Origin: Kaiparowitsia implicata GSE-PSE-MK54-09C
Lineage (GTDB): Bacteria; Cyanobacteriota; Cyanobacteriia; Elainellales; Elainellaceae
Assembly (NCBI GenBank): GCA_019359435.1
Contig: JAHHHI010000092.1
Coordinates: forward strand, 1 to 64,000
DNA length: 64,000 nucleotides
Reading direction: 5' to 3'
The position numbers and the translations under genes were made by a program. Below are positions 35,052 through 43,777 of this stretch, one piece after another. The number at the start of each line of letters is the position of its first letter. Positions within the stretch are counted from its first letter, which is position 1. Under the pieces are notes generated by a model. It worked only from the letters and a program-made list of their open reading frames with translations. It made no database searches and was not told the DNA's origin.

Positions 35052-36251
35052 CTATTGGGGGTAATGCTGCTCATAGGGCTCTACACGCTTCATTGACATG
35101 GCAGAGATAAACAGCGATGAAAATACCGTGCCAAACCCCATAATAATCAACGTTGCCGCAAACGAACTCCATTCAGGATGGGCCAGCGGCATTAGGCCAG
35201 CCCGCAACCATTCAGCAATTTGCACCGCCAAAATTAGCGCACCCATCAGAATTAGGGCCGAGCCACCCAGCAGCCCAGTTTCTACGGTAAACACCTGGTA
35301 AAAGCGGCGGAGCAGGCGATTATCGCGGTCGAAGCGGCGGCTCCAAGAATAGGTTTTGGTGTGCAGCCCCAGGCTGATGATTTCAAAGCCAACCACGCTA
35401 AAGATGGTGGCAAATACGCCCGTCACCGCACCAAGCGATCGCCCCTGCAACTGCACTAGGCCCAACAGCACCACGAGGTGAGTCAGCAACCCCAGCCCTA
35501 GTAACCCTGTCCCTGGCACTAAAAAGACTTTATTGGGACAATAGAGCATCATCATTCGCAGGCTGCGCCAGCCGTCCCGCAGGGTACGCAGCTTTGATTC
35601 GCCCTTGCGCGGCGCTAGCTGAATTGGCAGTTCGGCAACCTTTAGCCGCGCCAGGCCAGCGTTAATTGCCAGTTCCAGATTATATTCCATCCCCGAACTG
35701 ACGGGTGCGATCCTGTCATACGCCTCGCGAGTAAAGCCGCGAAAGCCGCAGTAAACATCGGTATAGCGGGTGCCAAATAAGAAGTTGAGCAGCCGCGTCA
35801 ACATGGGATTGCCAAACACGCGATGCAGCAGCACGATTTCGCCATGCCCCCCCTCTAGATAGCGACTGCCCGTTATAAAGTCATAGCCGCGCTCTAGCAG
35901 TTCTATAAATTGCGGAATTTGGGTGAAATCGTAGGTGTCGTCGGCATCGCCCATGATGAGGTATTGCCCGCGCGCTTGGGTAAAGCCCATGATGTAAGCA
36001 TTGCCATAGCCCCGCTCTGTCTGGTGCACGACCCGCGCTCCCATGCGCTCCGCGATTTCGACCGAGCGATCGCTCGACCCATTATCGCAGACCACCACCT
36101 CACCCGAGAGGTTTGCCTGGGCAAAGGTCTCCTGAATTTTTTGGATGCACGCCCCAATCGCCGCTTCCTCATTTAAACAGGGCATCACTACTGATACTAG
36201 AGGGCGGGTACTTGCCCCTATACCCTGCCGATGCACCGACGTTTCTACCAT
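35052..36251 (-). CDS. GT2 family polyprenyl-phosphate glycosyltransferase (DPM1-like)
   Basis: 399 residues. The GT-A domain (1-240) shows VSVVMPCLNEEAAIGACI, VVCDNGSSDRS and MGDADDTYDF (DxD). Two to four C-terminal membrane helices (about 250-385) follow, as in dolichol- or undecaprenyl-phosphate sugar synthases. It would load a sugar onto a lipid carrier at the cytoplasmic face, which the GT39-like enzyme two genes downstream could use. It is the first gene of the three-gene minus-strand cluster. Confidence 0.88.
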   Translation of the reverse strand: MVETSVHRQGIGASTRPLVSVVMPCLNEEAAIGACIQKIQETFAQANLSGEVVVCDNGSSDRSVEIAERMGARVVHQTERGYGNAYIMGFTQARGQYLIMGDADDTYDFTQIPQFIELLERGYDFITGSRYLEGGHGEIVLLHRVFGNPMLTRLLNFLFGTRYTDVYCGFRGFTREAYDRIAPVSSGMEYNLELAINAGLARLKVAELPIQLAPRKGESKLRTLRDGWRSLRMMMLYCPNKVFLVPGTGLLGLGLLTHLVVLLGLVQLQGRSLGAVTGVFATIFSVVGFEIISLGLHTKTYSWSRRFDRDNRLLRRFYQVFTVETGLLGGSALILMGALILAVQIAEWLRAGLMPLAHPEWSSFAATLIIMGFGTVFSSLFISAMSMKRVEPYEQHYPQ

Positions 36252-36430
36252 GATTCCCGCACACCCAACGCTGCAAATGGGGAAACTATACCATGTTGGG
36301 CAGTAGAGGATGGCGATCGACAGCTCTCTACCTGGAGATAGCTGAGAGGCGTTTTGAGATCGAAAATACCGAAAATAAGGGCTGGCACTCCCAGTCTCAC
36401 ACTCTACCCTTCACGTCTAACACGCATCCT

Positions 36431-36703
36431 ATGCTTGACTCTGATACCATTCGCCGCGCTATTTTGCAGAAGGTGGGCGATCGCGGCTACGGAAAGAGCA
36501 TTTGCCCATCAGAAGTAGCGCGAGAGTTGGGCGGTGAGAACTGGCGATCGCTCATGCCGACAATCCGCCAGATTGCTGCGTCGTTAGCAGAGTCTGGGGA
36601 TATACTGGCAACTCAACGGGGCAATCCGGTGCATCCGCTCACTGCAATAGGGCCAATTCGGCTCACCTTGCCGATAATGCGGCAAGTCTCTGAGGAGGAT
36701 TGA
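36431..36703 (+). CDS. DUF3253 winged-helix-like protein
   Basis: 90-residue small protein of the DUF3253 family, with IRRAILQKVGDRGYGKSICP, EVARELGGENWRSLMPTIRQ and a C-terminal IGPIRLTLP strand. The pattern resembles a winged-helix domain, but a DNA-binding role has not been shown to my knowledge. The ATG at 36431 begins at the conserved region; the longer frame (36293) adds 46 unrelated residues. Single gene, divergent from the glycan cluster. Confidence 0.8.
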   Translation: MLDSDTIRRAILQKVGDRGYGKSICPSEVARELGGENWRSLMPTIRQIAASLAESGDILATQRGNPVHPLTAIGPIRLTLPIMRQVSEED

Positions 36704-37116
36704 ATATCCATGACTTTAATTAAAAGGTTGCAGGATACGCACTGCCTGTGTGTCATGATTACAACTCCAATGTTTCTGTATTAAAAAGCACATTCAAGCC
36801 TCAGTAGACGGCTGAGAATGGATTTCGTGCTTGTTCGATTTTCCACAGCACTTGCCATGGCTCGACATTGGGAACAATGAATGAGGCATTCGTGAGCGAC
36901 AGAGTGATTAAACCTATCCCCCATGTCTATAGTTCAAGACCCCTATTCAACCTGAGTTCGGGATAAGCTCAAGCCCTTAATGTGCCGTGCGCGACGGGCA
37001 TGGCACATTAAGGGTTTTGGGGCATCGCGCGACGCGCGATGCCCCAAAACCCTCTTAACCCGAACTGACGTTATTCACCCACGTTTAAACCATCATCCGT
37101 TCAGAGGATCTCTCCG
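36704..37116. other. Spacer ahead of the CodB-type permease gene
   Basis: Holds the second full family A element (36950-37071), which ends 45 bases before the permease start and so likely interrupts or supplies its promoter region. No other feature was recognised. GAGG of a weak ribosome site follows the element. Confidence 0.6.
36944..37077 (-). mobile_element. Full copy of 122-bp hairpin MITE, family A, with 6-bp target duplication
   Basis: Inverse copy of the element at 3104-3225, spanning 36950-37071 and flanked by direct repeats TATTCA (36944-36949 and 37072-37077). One of its two palindromes has lost perfection (GCGCGACGGGCATGG), the other is intact. Both full copies have different 6-bp duplications, which fixes the element ends precisely. 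Confidence 0.85.
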
Positions 37117-38406
37117 ATGAGTGTTACATCTAGCTCACAGGTCGTCGATCGCTCGCAAGCGTCCGAAGACTATCCCCTAACTCCAGTGCCCCTCGATGCT
37201 CGTAAGCCGCTGTGGTCGTTGGCCCCGCTGCTGATGGGCTTTGCGCTCACTTCGACAACCCTATTTGCCGGGGGGGCGATTGGGCCCGCGTTTCGATTTA
37301 GCGACATGATATGGATTGTGCTAATCGGGAACCTGTTGCTGGGGGCCTATTGCGCCGCACTCGGCTTTATTGCTCAGAAAACAGGGCTGCCAACCGTGCT
37401 CATGGCGCGCTTTAGTTTTGGCAACTATGGCTCTCGCTGGGTTGATTTTATTTTGGGCTTTACCCAAATTGGCTGGTATGCCGTTACCAATGCGTTTATT
37501 GCTGGGGCTTTAACCCAACTTCTGGGGCTGCCAAGCTGGTTTACCACCGTGGGCACTGTCTTTTTTACCTATGCGTTTTGCATCACGGCCTATTTTGGAT
37601 ACAAAGCTATGGACTGGCTCAGTCGAATTGCTGTGCCAGCTATGTTGGTGCTCATCGCAGTTAGCTTGTTCATTGGGTTCCGCGATGCAGGCGATTTAGG
37701 AGCGCTAGAACCGACGAATCCGATACCGTTCACCCAAGCGCTCGCGGTCGTAATTGGAACCTTTATCTCTGGTGGCACCCAGTCTACAAATTGGAGCCGC
37801 TTTGGTGATACCAGCAAAAATGCCGTTTGGGGAACGCTGCTGGCATTCTTTGCAATCAATGGGTTGCTCGTGTTCACGGGAGCCTTTTGCACCCTGGTCT
37901 ATGGCAGCGAAGATTTGATTCAGGCCATGGCGACTCAGGGCATTTTGCTGGGTGGGTTAATCTTGCTGATTTTGAACGTGTGGACCACGCAAGACAACAC
38001 AATTTATAGCTTTTCTCTAGCGGGCACTAACTTTTTGCGGACGACCAAGCGTCACTTGTTTGTGCTGGGTGGGGCCACGCTCGCGCTAGTGATGGCGCTC
38101 AGCGGCATCGCCGACAATATCATCCCGTATCTGCTTCTCTTGGGGACGGTGATCCCACCTGTAGGCGGCATCATCATGGCGGATTTCTGGCTGCATCGGG
38201 GGGGCGCGTTGCCATCCCTCGATAGCAATATCCCGGCGTTCAATTGGGCCGGGGTGATTTCGTACATTGCGGCGGCGCTAATCGCTTACTTTACGGGGAA
38301 TGCTGGCTTGGGCGTTGGCCCTGTAAATGGCATTGTGGCGGCAGCCATCCTGTATGTGGTGCTGGCAAAGTTGATTCCACAGCCGATTGCGAACACAACA
38401 CTGTGA
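37117..38406 (+). CDS. codB: NCS1-family cytosine/purine permease (CodB-like)
   Basis: 429-residue transporter with 12 predicted helices, in the cytosine-permease branch of NCS1. Visible features are FAGGAIGPAFRFSDMIW, GLPTVLMARFSFGNYGSRW (helices 2-3), GGTQSTNWSRFGDTSKNA (helix 6 region, substrate-site side) and VWTTQDNTIYSFSLAGTNFLR (helix 8). It likely imports cytosine or a related base with a cation. No cytosine deaminase gene is next to it. A strong terminator follows, and a mobile element sits immediately upstream. Confidence 0.88.
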   Translation: MSVTSSSQVVDRSQASEDYPLTPVPLDARKPLWSLAPLLMGFALTSTTLFAGGAIGPAFRFSDMIWIVLIGNLLLGAYCAALGFIAQKTGLPTVLMARFSFGNYGSRWVDFILGFTQIGWYAVTNAFIAGALTQLLGLPSWFTTVGTVFFTYAFCITAYFGYKAMDWLSRIAVPAMLVLIAVSLFIGFRDAGDLGALEPTNPIPFTQALAVVIGTFISGGTQSTNWSRFGDTSKNAVWGTLLAFFAINGLLVFTGAFCTLVYGSEDLIQAMATQGILLGGLILLILNVWTTQDNTIYSFSLAGTNFLRTTKRHLFVLGGATLALVMALSGIADNIIPYLLLLGTVIPPVGGIIMADFWLHRGGALPSLDSNIPAFNWAGVISYIAAALIAYFTGNAGLGVGPVNGIVAAAILYVVLAKLIPQPIANTTL

Positions 38407-38557
38407 TGCTATGTGGCGTCATCTTGGAGCGATCGCCCAATTGGTTTTAGTCATCACAGTAAAGGACTCTGCGTTAAACAGATTTTTCTTAAAATCGAAT
38501 TGACCGGAGGACTAAAACCAAAATCTACCGTCATTCTGTAGTCAACAGTTCTGGATC

Positions 38558-38604
38558 AACCCCCTCGATTAGCTATAAAAAAGCTGGCCGAGGGGGTTGT
38601 TTTT
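38558..38604 (+). terminator. Rho-independent terminator after the permease gene
   Basis: Stem CCCCCTCG / CGAGGGGG (38560-38567 and 38589-38596) extended by AA/TT, followed by GTTTTT on the plus strand. It is 150 bases past the permease stop and well placed to end that transcript. Confidence 0.8.
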
Positions 38605-38679
38605 GTGAGAATGCGGCTGCATTGCCACGGTTGCATTGCTTTAGAGCAATTAGCGTTGTGGAACCCGCTCGCTGCAAGG

Positions 38680-39639
38680 CTAAAACAGCCAGAGCCATAG
38701 AGGCAGGGTAAGCAGCAGTCCGACAGTTGTAGTTACAATGCTGCTGGCAATCAGATCGCGATCTAAGTCATATTCTTCTGCCAAAATCAGCCCAGCAAAT
38801 GCCGTGGGCATCCCTGACATGAGCACAAGAGCTAACTGTGGGCTGGCGGCGATGCCAAGCCATCGAGCCATAACGCTGACTACTAGAGGGAGGGCTAGAA
38901 TCTTGATGCTGGCAGGCGCCAAGGCGCGGCGAAGGCTCTGCCAACCCTGCAACTGCCGAAGTCGGATGCCCATGAGCAGTAGCGCTGCCGGAATGACCAT
39001 CCATAGCGCCAGCTTTAAGCTTTCATCAATCCACTGCGGCGCGGCCCACCGCTGACTTGCAAATCCTAAGCCAAACGCCCACAGAGAGGGGACGGTGGCA
39101 ATGTCCCGCAGGGTAATCCACGGGTTAGTTTGGCGCGATCGCCCAAAATGGCTGGCTAGCAGCACCCCAAATCCATAGGTACCCACAACGTTATGGGTGA
39201 CGCTATAACAGACAACCCAGCCCAAATGCGCTGGGTCAATCAGGGTAGGGGCGATCGCTAATCCAACGAATCCTGTATTTCCCAGCATTGATGACAGAAT
39301 AAAGCTGCCTTGGGCTGCAGGGTTACTCCAGGGGTTTTCGGTGCCGTCCTCTGCCGCAGAGAGAGAACGCTGAGTGAACCACCGGGCGATCGCCACAGCA
39401 ATGGCAGCCATCACAAATCCAGATGCCAGCGCTGCCACGACAATGTAGGGAACCAGTTCGACTTGTTCAGAGACTTGTAGGTTGCGGGCCAAGGCAAAGA
39501 TTTGAACGGGTACCCCAACCCAATACAGTCCTCGTCCAAGCCAGCGCGGAAAGGAGGCAGGCAAAAACCGAAATAGGATTAGCCCCAGCCCTGTCCAGAG
39601 AAGCAGCGGTTCATAGGCATGAAGCAACGTATCTGCCAT
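38680..39639 (-). CDS. AEC-family (auxin efflux carrier-like) transporter
   Basis: 319-residue polytopic membrane protein with about ten helices arranged as two fivefold repeats. Landmarks: LGNTGFVGLAIAPTLIDP in helix 4, VVCYSVTHNVVGTYGFGVLLASHF, and the late MSGMPTAFAGLILAEEYDLD with helix 10. The family exports organic anions such as malate or auxin-like compounds; the substrate here is unknown. Single gene, on the minus strand against the CodB-type gene (convergent ends). Confidence 0.87.
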   Translation of the reverse strand: MADTLLHAYEPLLLWTGLGLILFRFLPASFPRWLGRGLYWVGVPVQIFALARNLQVSEQVELVPYIVVAALASGFVMAAIAVAIARWFTQRSLSAAEDGTENPWSNPAAQGSFILSSMLGNTGFVGLAIAPTLIDPAHLGWVVCYSVTHNVVGTYGFGVLLASHFGRSRQTNPWITLRDIATVPSLWAFGLGFASQRWAAPQWIDESLKLALWMVIPAALLLMGIRLRQLQGWQSLRRALAPASIKILALPLVVSVMARWLGIAASPQLALVLMSGMPTAFAGLILAEEYDLDRDLIASSIVTTTVGLLLTLPLWLWLF

Positions 39640-40039
39640 AGCGTTCTAATTCGGGTCTGGCTCTATTACAACTGTCGAGTTGGTTAGGGCAGTGGGTAAT
39701 GTGGAACTTCCGTTGTGCGAGAGTTCCACATTATTTAATACATCAGCCCGCGCTTCAAGCGCCTAAAACCGTGTTGGTTCACGTCGCGGGCAACAATGGC
39801 TTTATAAATTTCCCAACCTAACGCTGAGCTAGGGCTGGGTAGCATTTGGGCAAGATCGATCAGCATAATCATTGCTTAAACTAAACAATGGGAGAGGAAG
39901 GCAGCGTTCCACCCTCCTCTCCCATTGTTTTTGTGTCACTGTAGCGTGTTGCAGGGAGAAAGACTAACCTACCCGTTAGAGGCCGAGACCGTTCTGATTT
40001 CTCCTCAAGTTCAAGGCGTCGTTAGTCGTCAGCCCGCCA
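39640..40039. other. Spacer after the psbEFLJ operon, with hairpins
   Basis: Two strong inverted repeats are present: AATGTGGAACT / AGTTCCACATT (39698-39732) and the long ACAATGGGAGAGGA...TCCTCTCCCATTGT (about 39885-39928). No coding frame is supported. Confidence 0.6.
39882..39934. terminator. Likely terminator of the psbEFLJ transcript
   Basis: Inverted repeat AACAATGGGAGAGG with CCTCTCCCATTGTT, flanked by T-rich sequence on the plus strand (TTTTT) and by TTTAGTTT on the minus. It is about 110 bp past the psbJ stop and probably works in both directions. Confidence 0.65.
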
Positions 40040-40162
40040 TTAAATCGAGGAGCCAACGCCAGCGTAAGCTCCGTAGAAAAACAAACCAAGGATAGCAATG
40101 GCGCCTAAACCAGCGACCGTTGCGACAACCCACAGGGGAATTCGTCCGCTTCCAGACAACAT
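40040..40162 (-). CDS. psbJ: Photosystem II reaction-centre protein J
   Basis: 40-residue single-helix thylakoid subunit of photosystem II. The translation begins [15 protein letters not shown] and ends [12 protein letters not shown], as in other cyanobacteria. It affects electron flow at the acceptor side and assembly. It is the last gene of psbEFLJ. Confidence 0.97.
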   Translation of the reverse strand: MLSGSGRIPLWVVATVAGLGAIAILGLFFYGAYAGVGSSI

Positions 40163-40256
40163 ACAACAACACTCCTAACGACTAAATCACAGCAGAAACA
40201 AGGCATCTGAGAATCGAAAACCGCGACAGGCATGGTTTGAATACTGAACTGAGGCC

Positions 40257-40379
40257 TTAGTTAAAGAAGTAGCTAGAGAACAAAATTCCGAGGGTGAAAA
40301 CCATCAGCAAGCCCAGATAGAGTGAGGTTCTATTAAGCTCAACGGGCTGCTTGTTGGGGTTGGGGGTACGAGTTGGCAT
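40257..40379 (-). CDS. psbL: Photosystem II reaction-centre protein L
   Basis: 40-residue subunit with the expected N-terminus [20 protein letters not shown] and a single helix ending FSSYFFN. PsbL is needed for the acceptor side of photosystem II and for stable dimers. It sits 9 bp after psbF. Confidence 0.97.
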   Translation of the reverse strand: MPTRTPNPNKQPVELNRTSLYLGLLMVFTLGILFSSYFFN

Positions 40380-40388
40380 GATAGCCTC

Positions 40389-40523
40389 CTAACGTTGAAT
40401 GAACTGCATTGAGGCGATCGCTCCTAAGAAGAAAATCGTAGGAACAGCTAGCGTGTGAACGGCTAACCAGCGAACCGTAAAAATGGGATACGAAACAGGT
40501 TGATTGGGATTGTTGCTTGTCAT
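40389..40523 (-). CDS. psbF: Cytochrome b559 beta subunit
   Basis: 44-residue single-helix protein. The translation reads [34 protein letters not shown], ending in FIQR. The His in RWLAVH is the axial heme ligand shared with PsbE. Confidence 0.97.
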   Translation of the reverse strand: MTSNNPNQPVSYPIFTVRWLAVHTLAVPTIFFLGAIASMQFIQR

Positions 40524-40574
40524 AACAAATTAATTGCGCGTCAGTAGCGTCATATCTAAGGTGTCCAAAGAGCG

Positions 40575-40823
40575 TTATTTGCCCAAGAAATCGTCAATTT
40601 GATTTTTTGAGTCAAAGCGATCATTCACGATGGGCACTTCTTGCCGCTCCTGCGAGAAGTACTCGTTGGGGCGGGGTGTACCAAACACATCGTAGGCTAG
40701 ACCTGTACTCACAAACAGCCAGCCTGCAATAAACAGAGCCGGGATGGTGATGCTGTGAATCACCCAATACCGAACGCTTGTAATAATGTCAGAGAAGGGA
40801 CGTTCTCCAGTAGTACCAGCCAT
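40575..40823 (-). CDS. psbE: Cytochrome b559 alpha subunit
   Basis: 82-residue photosystem II subunit with [31 protein letters not shown], whose His in YWVIHS ligates the heme, and the usual C-terminus with [13 protein letters not shown]-type sequence. It is the first of the four photosystem II genes and lies 115 bp after ycf48, the standard cyanobacterial order. Confidence 0.98.
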   Translation of the reverse strand: MAGTTGERPFSDIITSVRYWVIHSITIPALFIAGWLFVSTGLAYDVFGTPRPNEYFSQERQEVPIVNDRFDSKNQIDDFLGK

Positions 40824-40937
40824 GCAGGTTCCTCCAGTAACGAAAACTTAAGTCCTTTTAATCTCTATGATAAGTGAGTGGGGAGACACTCACAAGCTGT
40901 GCGTTCAGAGTATTTGTCTAAACGCAACTCAGTAACG

Positions 40938-41951
40938 CTAAGCGTTATCACCGCTATACCGCAGCAAAGTGCCACCCTGCCCCAAGATGAACCCTTTGTT
41001 GGGGTTGACGAACACAATTTTATAAAAATTGGACGGGACATCTTCAACGGCACGATCTTTCTGCCAGGTTTCTCCACCATCATCGCTATAGAGCAGGTTG
41101 CCACCGCCGCCCGCGAGCCAAATTTCATTGGGTGTCCGGTAAGCCAGGTCAAGGAGCCCCCAGCTTGTGGAAAATTCTGGCACGATAGGTTCGCCCCAAG
41201 CATCTGGCTCAGTGGGGTCGCTCAACTGCACCATGCCGCCTCTCGCCAGAAGCCACAGGTTGCCATCTGGGCTATAGCCCATGCTCTGCAGGCGACGAGA
41301 ACTTGTGCGATTGTGCTGTTCCCAGGCGTCTTGGCCCGGCTCCCAAGTGGAGTAGAAGTTTCCCCGAGCAGAAACGGCAATGTATTTGCCATCGGGCGAT
41401 CGCGCAATATTTCGCAATACACCCACGGCCTCTTGCACCATGGCCTGCCAAGTGCGTCCGCCATCCTTGGTTTGGTAGATAGCGCCAATATCGGTGGTCA
41501 TCTCTGCCTGGTCTTTGCCCAGCGCCAAGATCGTGTTGGGGGAACCCGGCAGCTTTTCACTTAAGGGAATCCTCGACCAAGAGCGACCCCCATCAGTCGT
41601 ATGAAGCATAATGTTGGGCTGACCCGCTACCCAGCCTTCTGAACCAGAAAAGCTAACCGATGTGAAAGTATAGAGCTGCTGATCATCTAACTCAACGGCT
41701 CGAAGTTCCCAGGTTTTTCCGCCATCTTCAGTTTCCAGTAGAGCGGCGTCTTTACCCACTAACCAACCGTGGTTGGGATCATCGGTAAACGCCACATCCG
41801 ATAGGGTTGCTTCGGTAGGCAGCGACACCACTTCCCAGGGGTGACTGCTGGTGTTTCCCAGAAAGGCTTTGGTACATCCACTGGCTAAGACAATCGCAAC
41901 CAAACCGATGATGAGGGGTTTAAGAAATTGAAAACGTGTGTGCATGGGCAT
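40938..41951 (-). CDS. ycf48: Photosystem II assembly factor Ycf48 (HCF136 homologue)
   Basis: 337-residue lipoprotein-type assembly factor that binds the D1 precursor and helps build the reaction-centre complex in the thylakoid lumen. A signal peptide with lipobox LASGC (about 22-26) comes first. The mature protein is a seven-bladed beta-propeller with repeated [40 protein letters not shown] and similar blades. A second ATG two codons in is an equally possible start. It lies between rubA and psbE. Confidence 0.97.
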   Translation of the reverse strand: MPMHTRFQFLKPLIIGLVAIVLASGCTKAFLGNTSSHPWEVVSLPTEATLSDVAFTDDPNHGWLVGKDAALLETEDGGKTWELRAVELDDQQLYTFTSVSFSGSEGWVAGQPNIMLHTTDGGRSWSRIPLSEKLPGSPNTILALGKDQAEMTTDIGAIYQTKDGGRTWQAMVQEAVGVLRNIARSPDGKYIAVSARGNFYSTWEPGQDAWEQHNRTSSRRLQSMGYSPDGNLWLLARGGMVQLSDPTEPDAWGEPIVPEFSTSWGLLDLAYRTPNEIWLAGGGGNLLYSDDGGETWQKDRAVEDVPSNFYKIVFVNPNKGFILGQGGTLLRYSGDNA

Positions 41952-42056
41952 TCAGTCGAGAAGGATGGGTTAACCGCAGAGAAATAGAATGATTGAGCAA
42001 GTATGAGGAGCGGGGCGATCGCCCCACTCTAAACCAAGTTTAAATTTAGGAAACCG

Positions 42057-42392
42057 TCACTGTAGCCCATACAGGCTGAGAAAAAACAAAACACCTAGAG
42101 CGAGAGCCCCAAAAATTAGAATATTTTTTTGCCCTGGCGTGAGGGTATTCACCCCCAAGCCATAGCCCAAATTTTCCTTGAACCCAGACGGGTTGCCGAC
42201 GGGCCCCACATTGCTAAACCGAGGTTTGCGCGCTCCACAGACGGGACAGCGCCAGTCTTGAGGCAGATCGTCAAACGCTGTCCCCCCTGCAATTTCACTG
42301 GTGTTGTCACCCTTAGCAGGCTCATACATATAGCCGCAGCCCGCACATTCGTATCGATCTAATGTCTTTGGATCGATGGCTTCAGTACTCAT
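42057..42392 (-). CDS. rubA: Membrane-anchored rubredoxin
   Basis: 111 residues. The rubredoxin domain has C-x2-C pairs in [12 protein letters not shown] and [13 protein letters not shown], which bind one iron. A C-terminal membrane helix ([20 protein letters not shown]) anchors it. RubA is required for photosystem I or II assembly in oxygenic phototrophs. Upstream of ycf48 and psbE in the conserved order. Confidence 0.96.
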   Translation of the reverse strand: MSTEAIDPKTLDRYECAGCGYMYEPAKGDNTSEIAGGTAFDDLPQDWRCPVCGARKPRFSNVGPVGNPSGFKENLGYGLGVNTLTPGQKNILIFGALALGVLFFLSLYGLQ

Positions 42393-42490
42393 TGCTTGAG
42401 GTATCCAATGATAAATGAGAGCAAAATAATGAGGGGAATCAAGATGAGAATTGTTGTAACCAATTATGACATGAAGTGCGAATCAACAGA

Positions 42491-42970
42491 CTAATTGTTT
42501 CGTCCATTACCATTCTCGATTCTGGGGCTGACGAGGGTGGCAATTAGCAGGGAAATAATTCCCACATTAATGAACACGTCTGCAAAATTAAAAATAGGAA
42601 AATTGATTAAGCGGAAATCCAAAAAGTCGACGACTTCTCCTGCTTGAAAGCGGTCGATGCCATTGCCCAACGCGCCCGCTAGGATGAAGCCATAGCCGAC
42701 CTGCTCCCAGCGGGAGAAGCGCGTGAACACCCCCAAGGCCATGAGCCCCAGACTCACGGCTAACGAGAGCCACCGCAGCCACTCAGCTCCGTTGCTAAAG
42801 AGGCTGAAGGCTGCGCCCGAATTGGTGATGTAGGTCAAATGGAACACCCCGGGCCAGAGCGGCAGGCTTTCTAACAGCTCAAAGTTTCTGACCACGAGCT
42901 GTTTGGTGATTTGATCGGCCAGCAGGCCAATCAAGGCCACAACCCAGAAGGAGAGGTTTCTAATCCGCAT
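42491..42970 (-). CDS. lspA: Lipoprotein signal peptidase (signal peptidase II)
   Basis: Polytopic inner-membrane aspartic protease that cleaves diacylglyceryl-modified prolipoproteins. The catalytic Asp pair is in GALGNGIDRFQAGEVVDFLD and FNFADVFINVG, and the early DQITKQLV and NSGAAFSLF motifs are present. The ATG at 42970 (MRIRNLSFW) gives 159 residues, the usual size. A GTG at 43018 with AAGGA directly abutting it would extend the N-terminus. It is downstream of bioY on the same strand and probably co-transcribed. Confidence 0.95.
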   Translation of the reverse strand: MRIRNLSFWVVALIGLLADQITKQLVVRNFELLESLPLWPGVFHLTYITNSGAAFSLFSNGAEWLRWLSLAVSLGLMALGVFTRFSRWEQVGYGFILAGALGNGIDRFQAGEVVDFLDFRLINFPIFNFADVFINVGIISLLIATLVSPRIENGNGRNN

Positions 42971-43021
42971 AGGTTTTGGTGAACGGGAGGTAATGTCGCT
43001 GGCTGGGTGCGCCTGCACTCC

Positions 43022-43606
43022 TTAGTAAAACATGAGATAGCGCATGACATACGCCACCACTGTCACTGCACAGAGAATCACCATCTGTCCAGGCAGCATG
43101 CCGAGAGAATAGGTGCGAATTAGAGACCACAGCGGTGGGGTGGGAGTGTGGAGCCAGTTGAGCGCGTGGGCGATCGCCAGATACAGCAATCCCACGCTAT
43201 GAATCATCAGCAGGCCACACAGTCCGCTAAATGCCAGCGCTTCTAGCTTAAGCCGCACTCGAAACGCCAGCGCACCACACACCCAAGCCGCTGGCACAAA
43301 CCCTAGCAAATAGCCAAACTCAGGCCGTTGCACATAGCCCACCCCACCGCCTTGAGAAAAAATGTTGAACCAGAGTAGCCCCAATAGTAAATAGGCCACT
43401 TGTGACATGGTGGCAGCATTTTTGCCGCCAATGCAGGCAATCAGCAACACGGCTCCGACTTGATAGGAGACCCCCAGTGATTGCGTTACCAAACCGTCCT
43501 GGGCCCATGCCCAGGGTGGATTGGTGACAGAAGCGGGTAAGAACGTGCCACTGATGGTCAGGATGAGACCAACCAATGCCCACATTAAATCTGTGGAGGC
43601 AATCAT
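43022..43606 (-). CDS. bioY: Biotin transporter BioY
   Basis: S-component of an ECF-type biotin uptake system, a six-helix membrane protein. Family features: SYQVGAVLLIACIGGKNAATMSQVAYLLLGLLWF and GYLLGFVPAAWVCGAL. The ATG at 43606 (MIASTDLMW) gives 194 residues as expected; the longer frame from a TTG at 43684 adds a Pro-rich leader. Energy-coupling partners BioMN are not in the window. A striking 13-bp palindrome sits just upstream (43689-43720). Confidence 0.92.
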   Translation of the reverse strand: MIASTDLMWALVGLILTISGTFLPASVTNPPWAWAQDGLVTQSLGVSYQVGAVLLIACIGGKNAATMSQVAYLLLGLLWFNIFSQGGGVGYVQRPEFGYLLGFVPAAWVCGALAFRVRLKLEALAFSGLCGLLMIHSVGLLYLAIAHALNWLHTPTPPLWSLIRTYSLGMLPGQMVILCAVTVVAYVMRYLMFY

Positions 43607-43688
43607 GGGAAATCGGAGGAATCGAGGGGAGCCAGGAACAATGGGTAAAGATAACGGCACGGCGTTTAGATCAAACGAGGTCAACCAT

Positions 43689-43720
43689 TCAGATCTGAAT
43701 CAGATCCGATTCAGATCTGA
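43689..43720. promoter_or_regulatory. Perfect palindrome upstream of bioY, candidate operator
   Basis: TCAGATCTGAATC, spacer AGATCC, GATTCAGATCTGA: two perfect 13-bp half-sites. It lies between cobL and bioY, 83-114 bases before the preferred bioY start, with no T run as a terminator would have. It could bind a dimeric repressor or fold as a leader hairpin. Confidence 0.55.
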
Positions 43721-43777
43721 CTAAACCGAGGCTCGGCTGAGTGAAGACGAGTTGAATGAGCCGCTTAGAAGCTTATC

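Noticed and set aside
43022-43684. Longer bioY frame from the TTG at 43684
   Set aside because: The added 26 residues are Pro-rich and outside the family core, and the TTG abuts the palindrome with no ribosome site.
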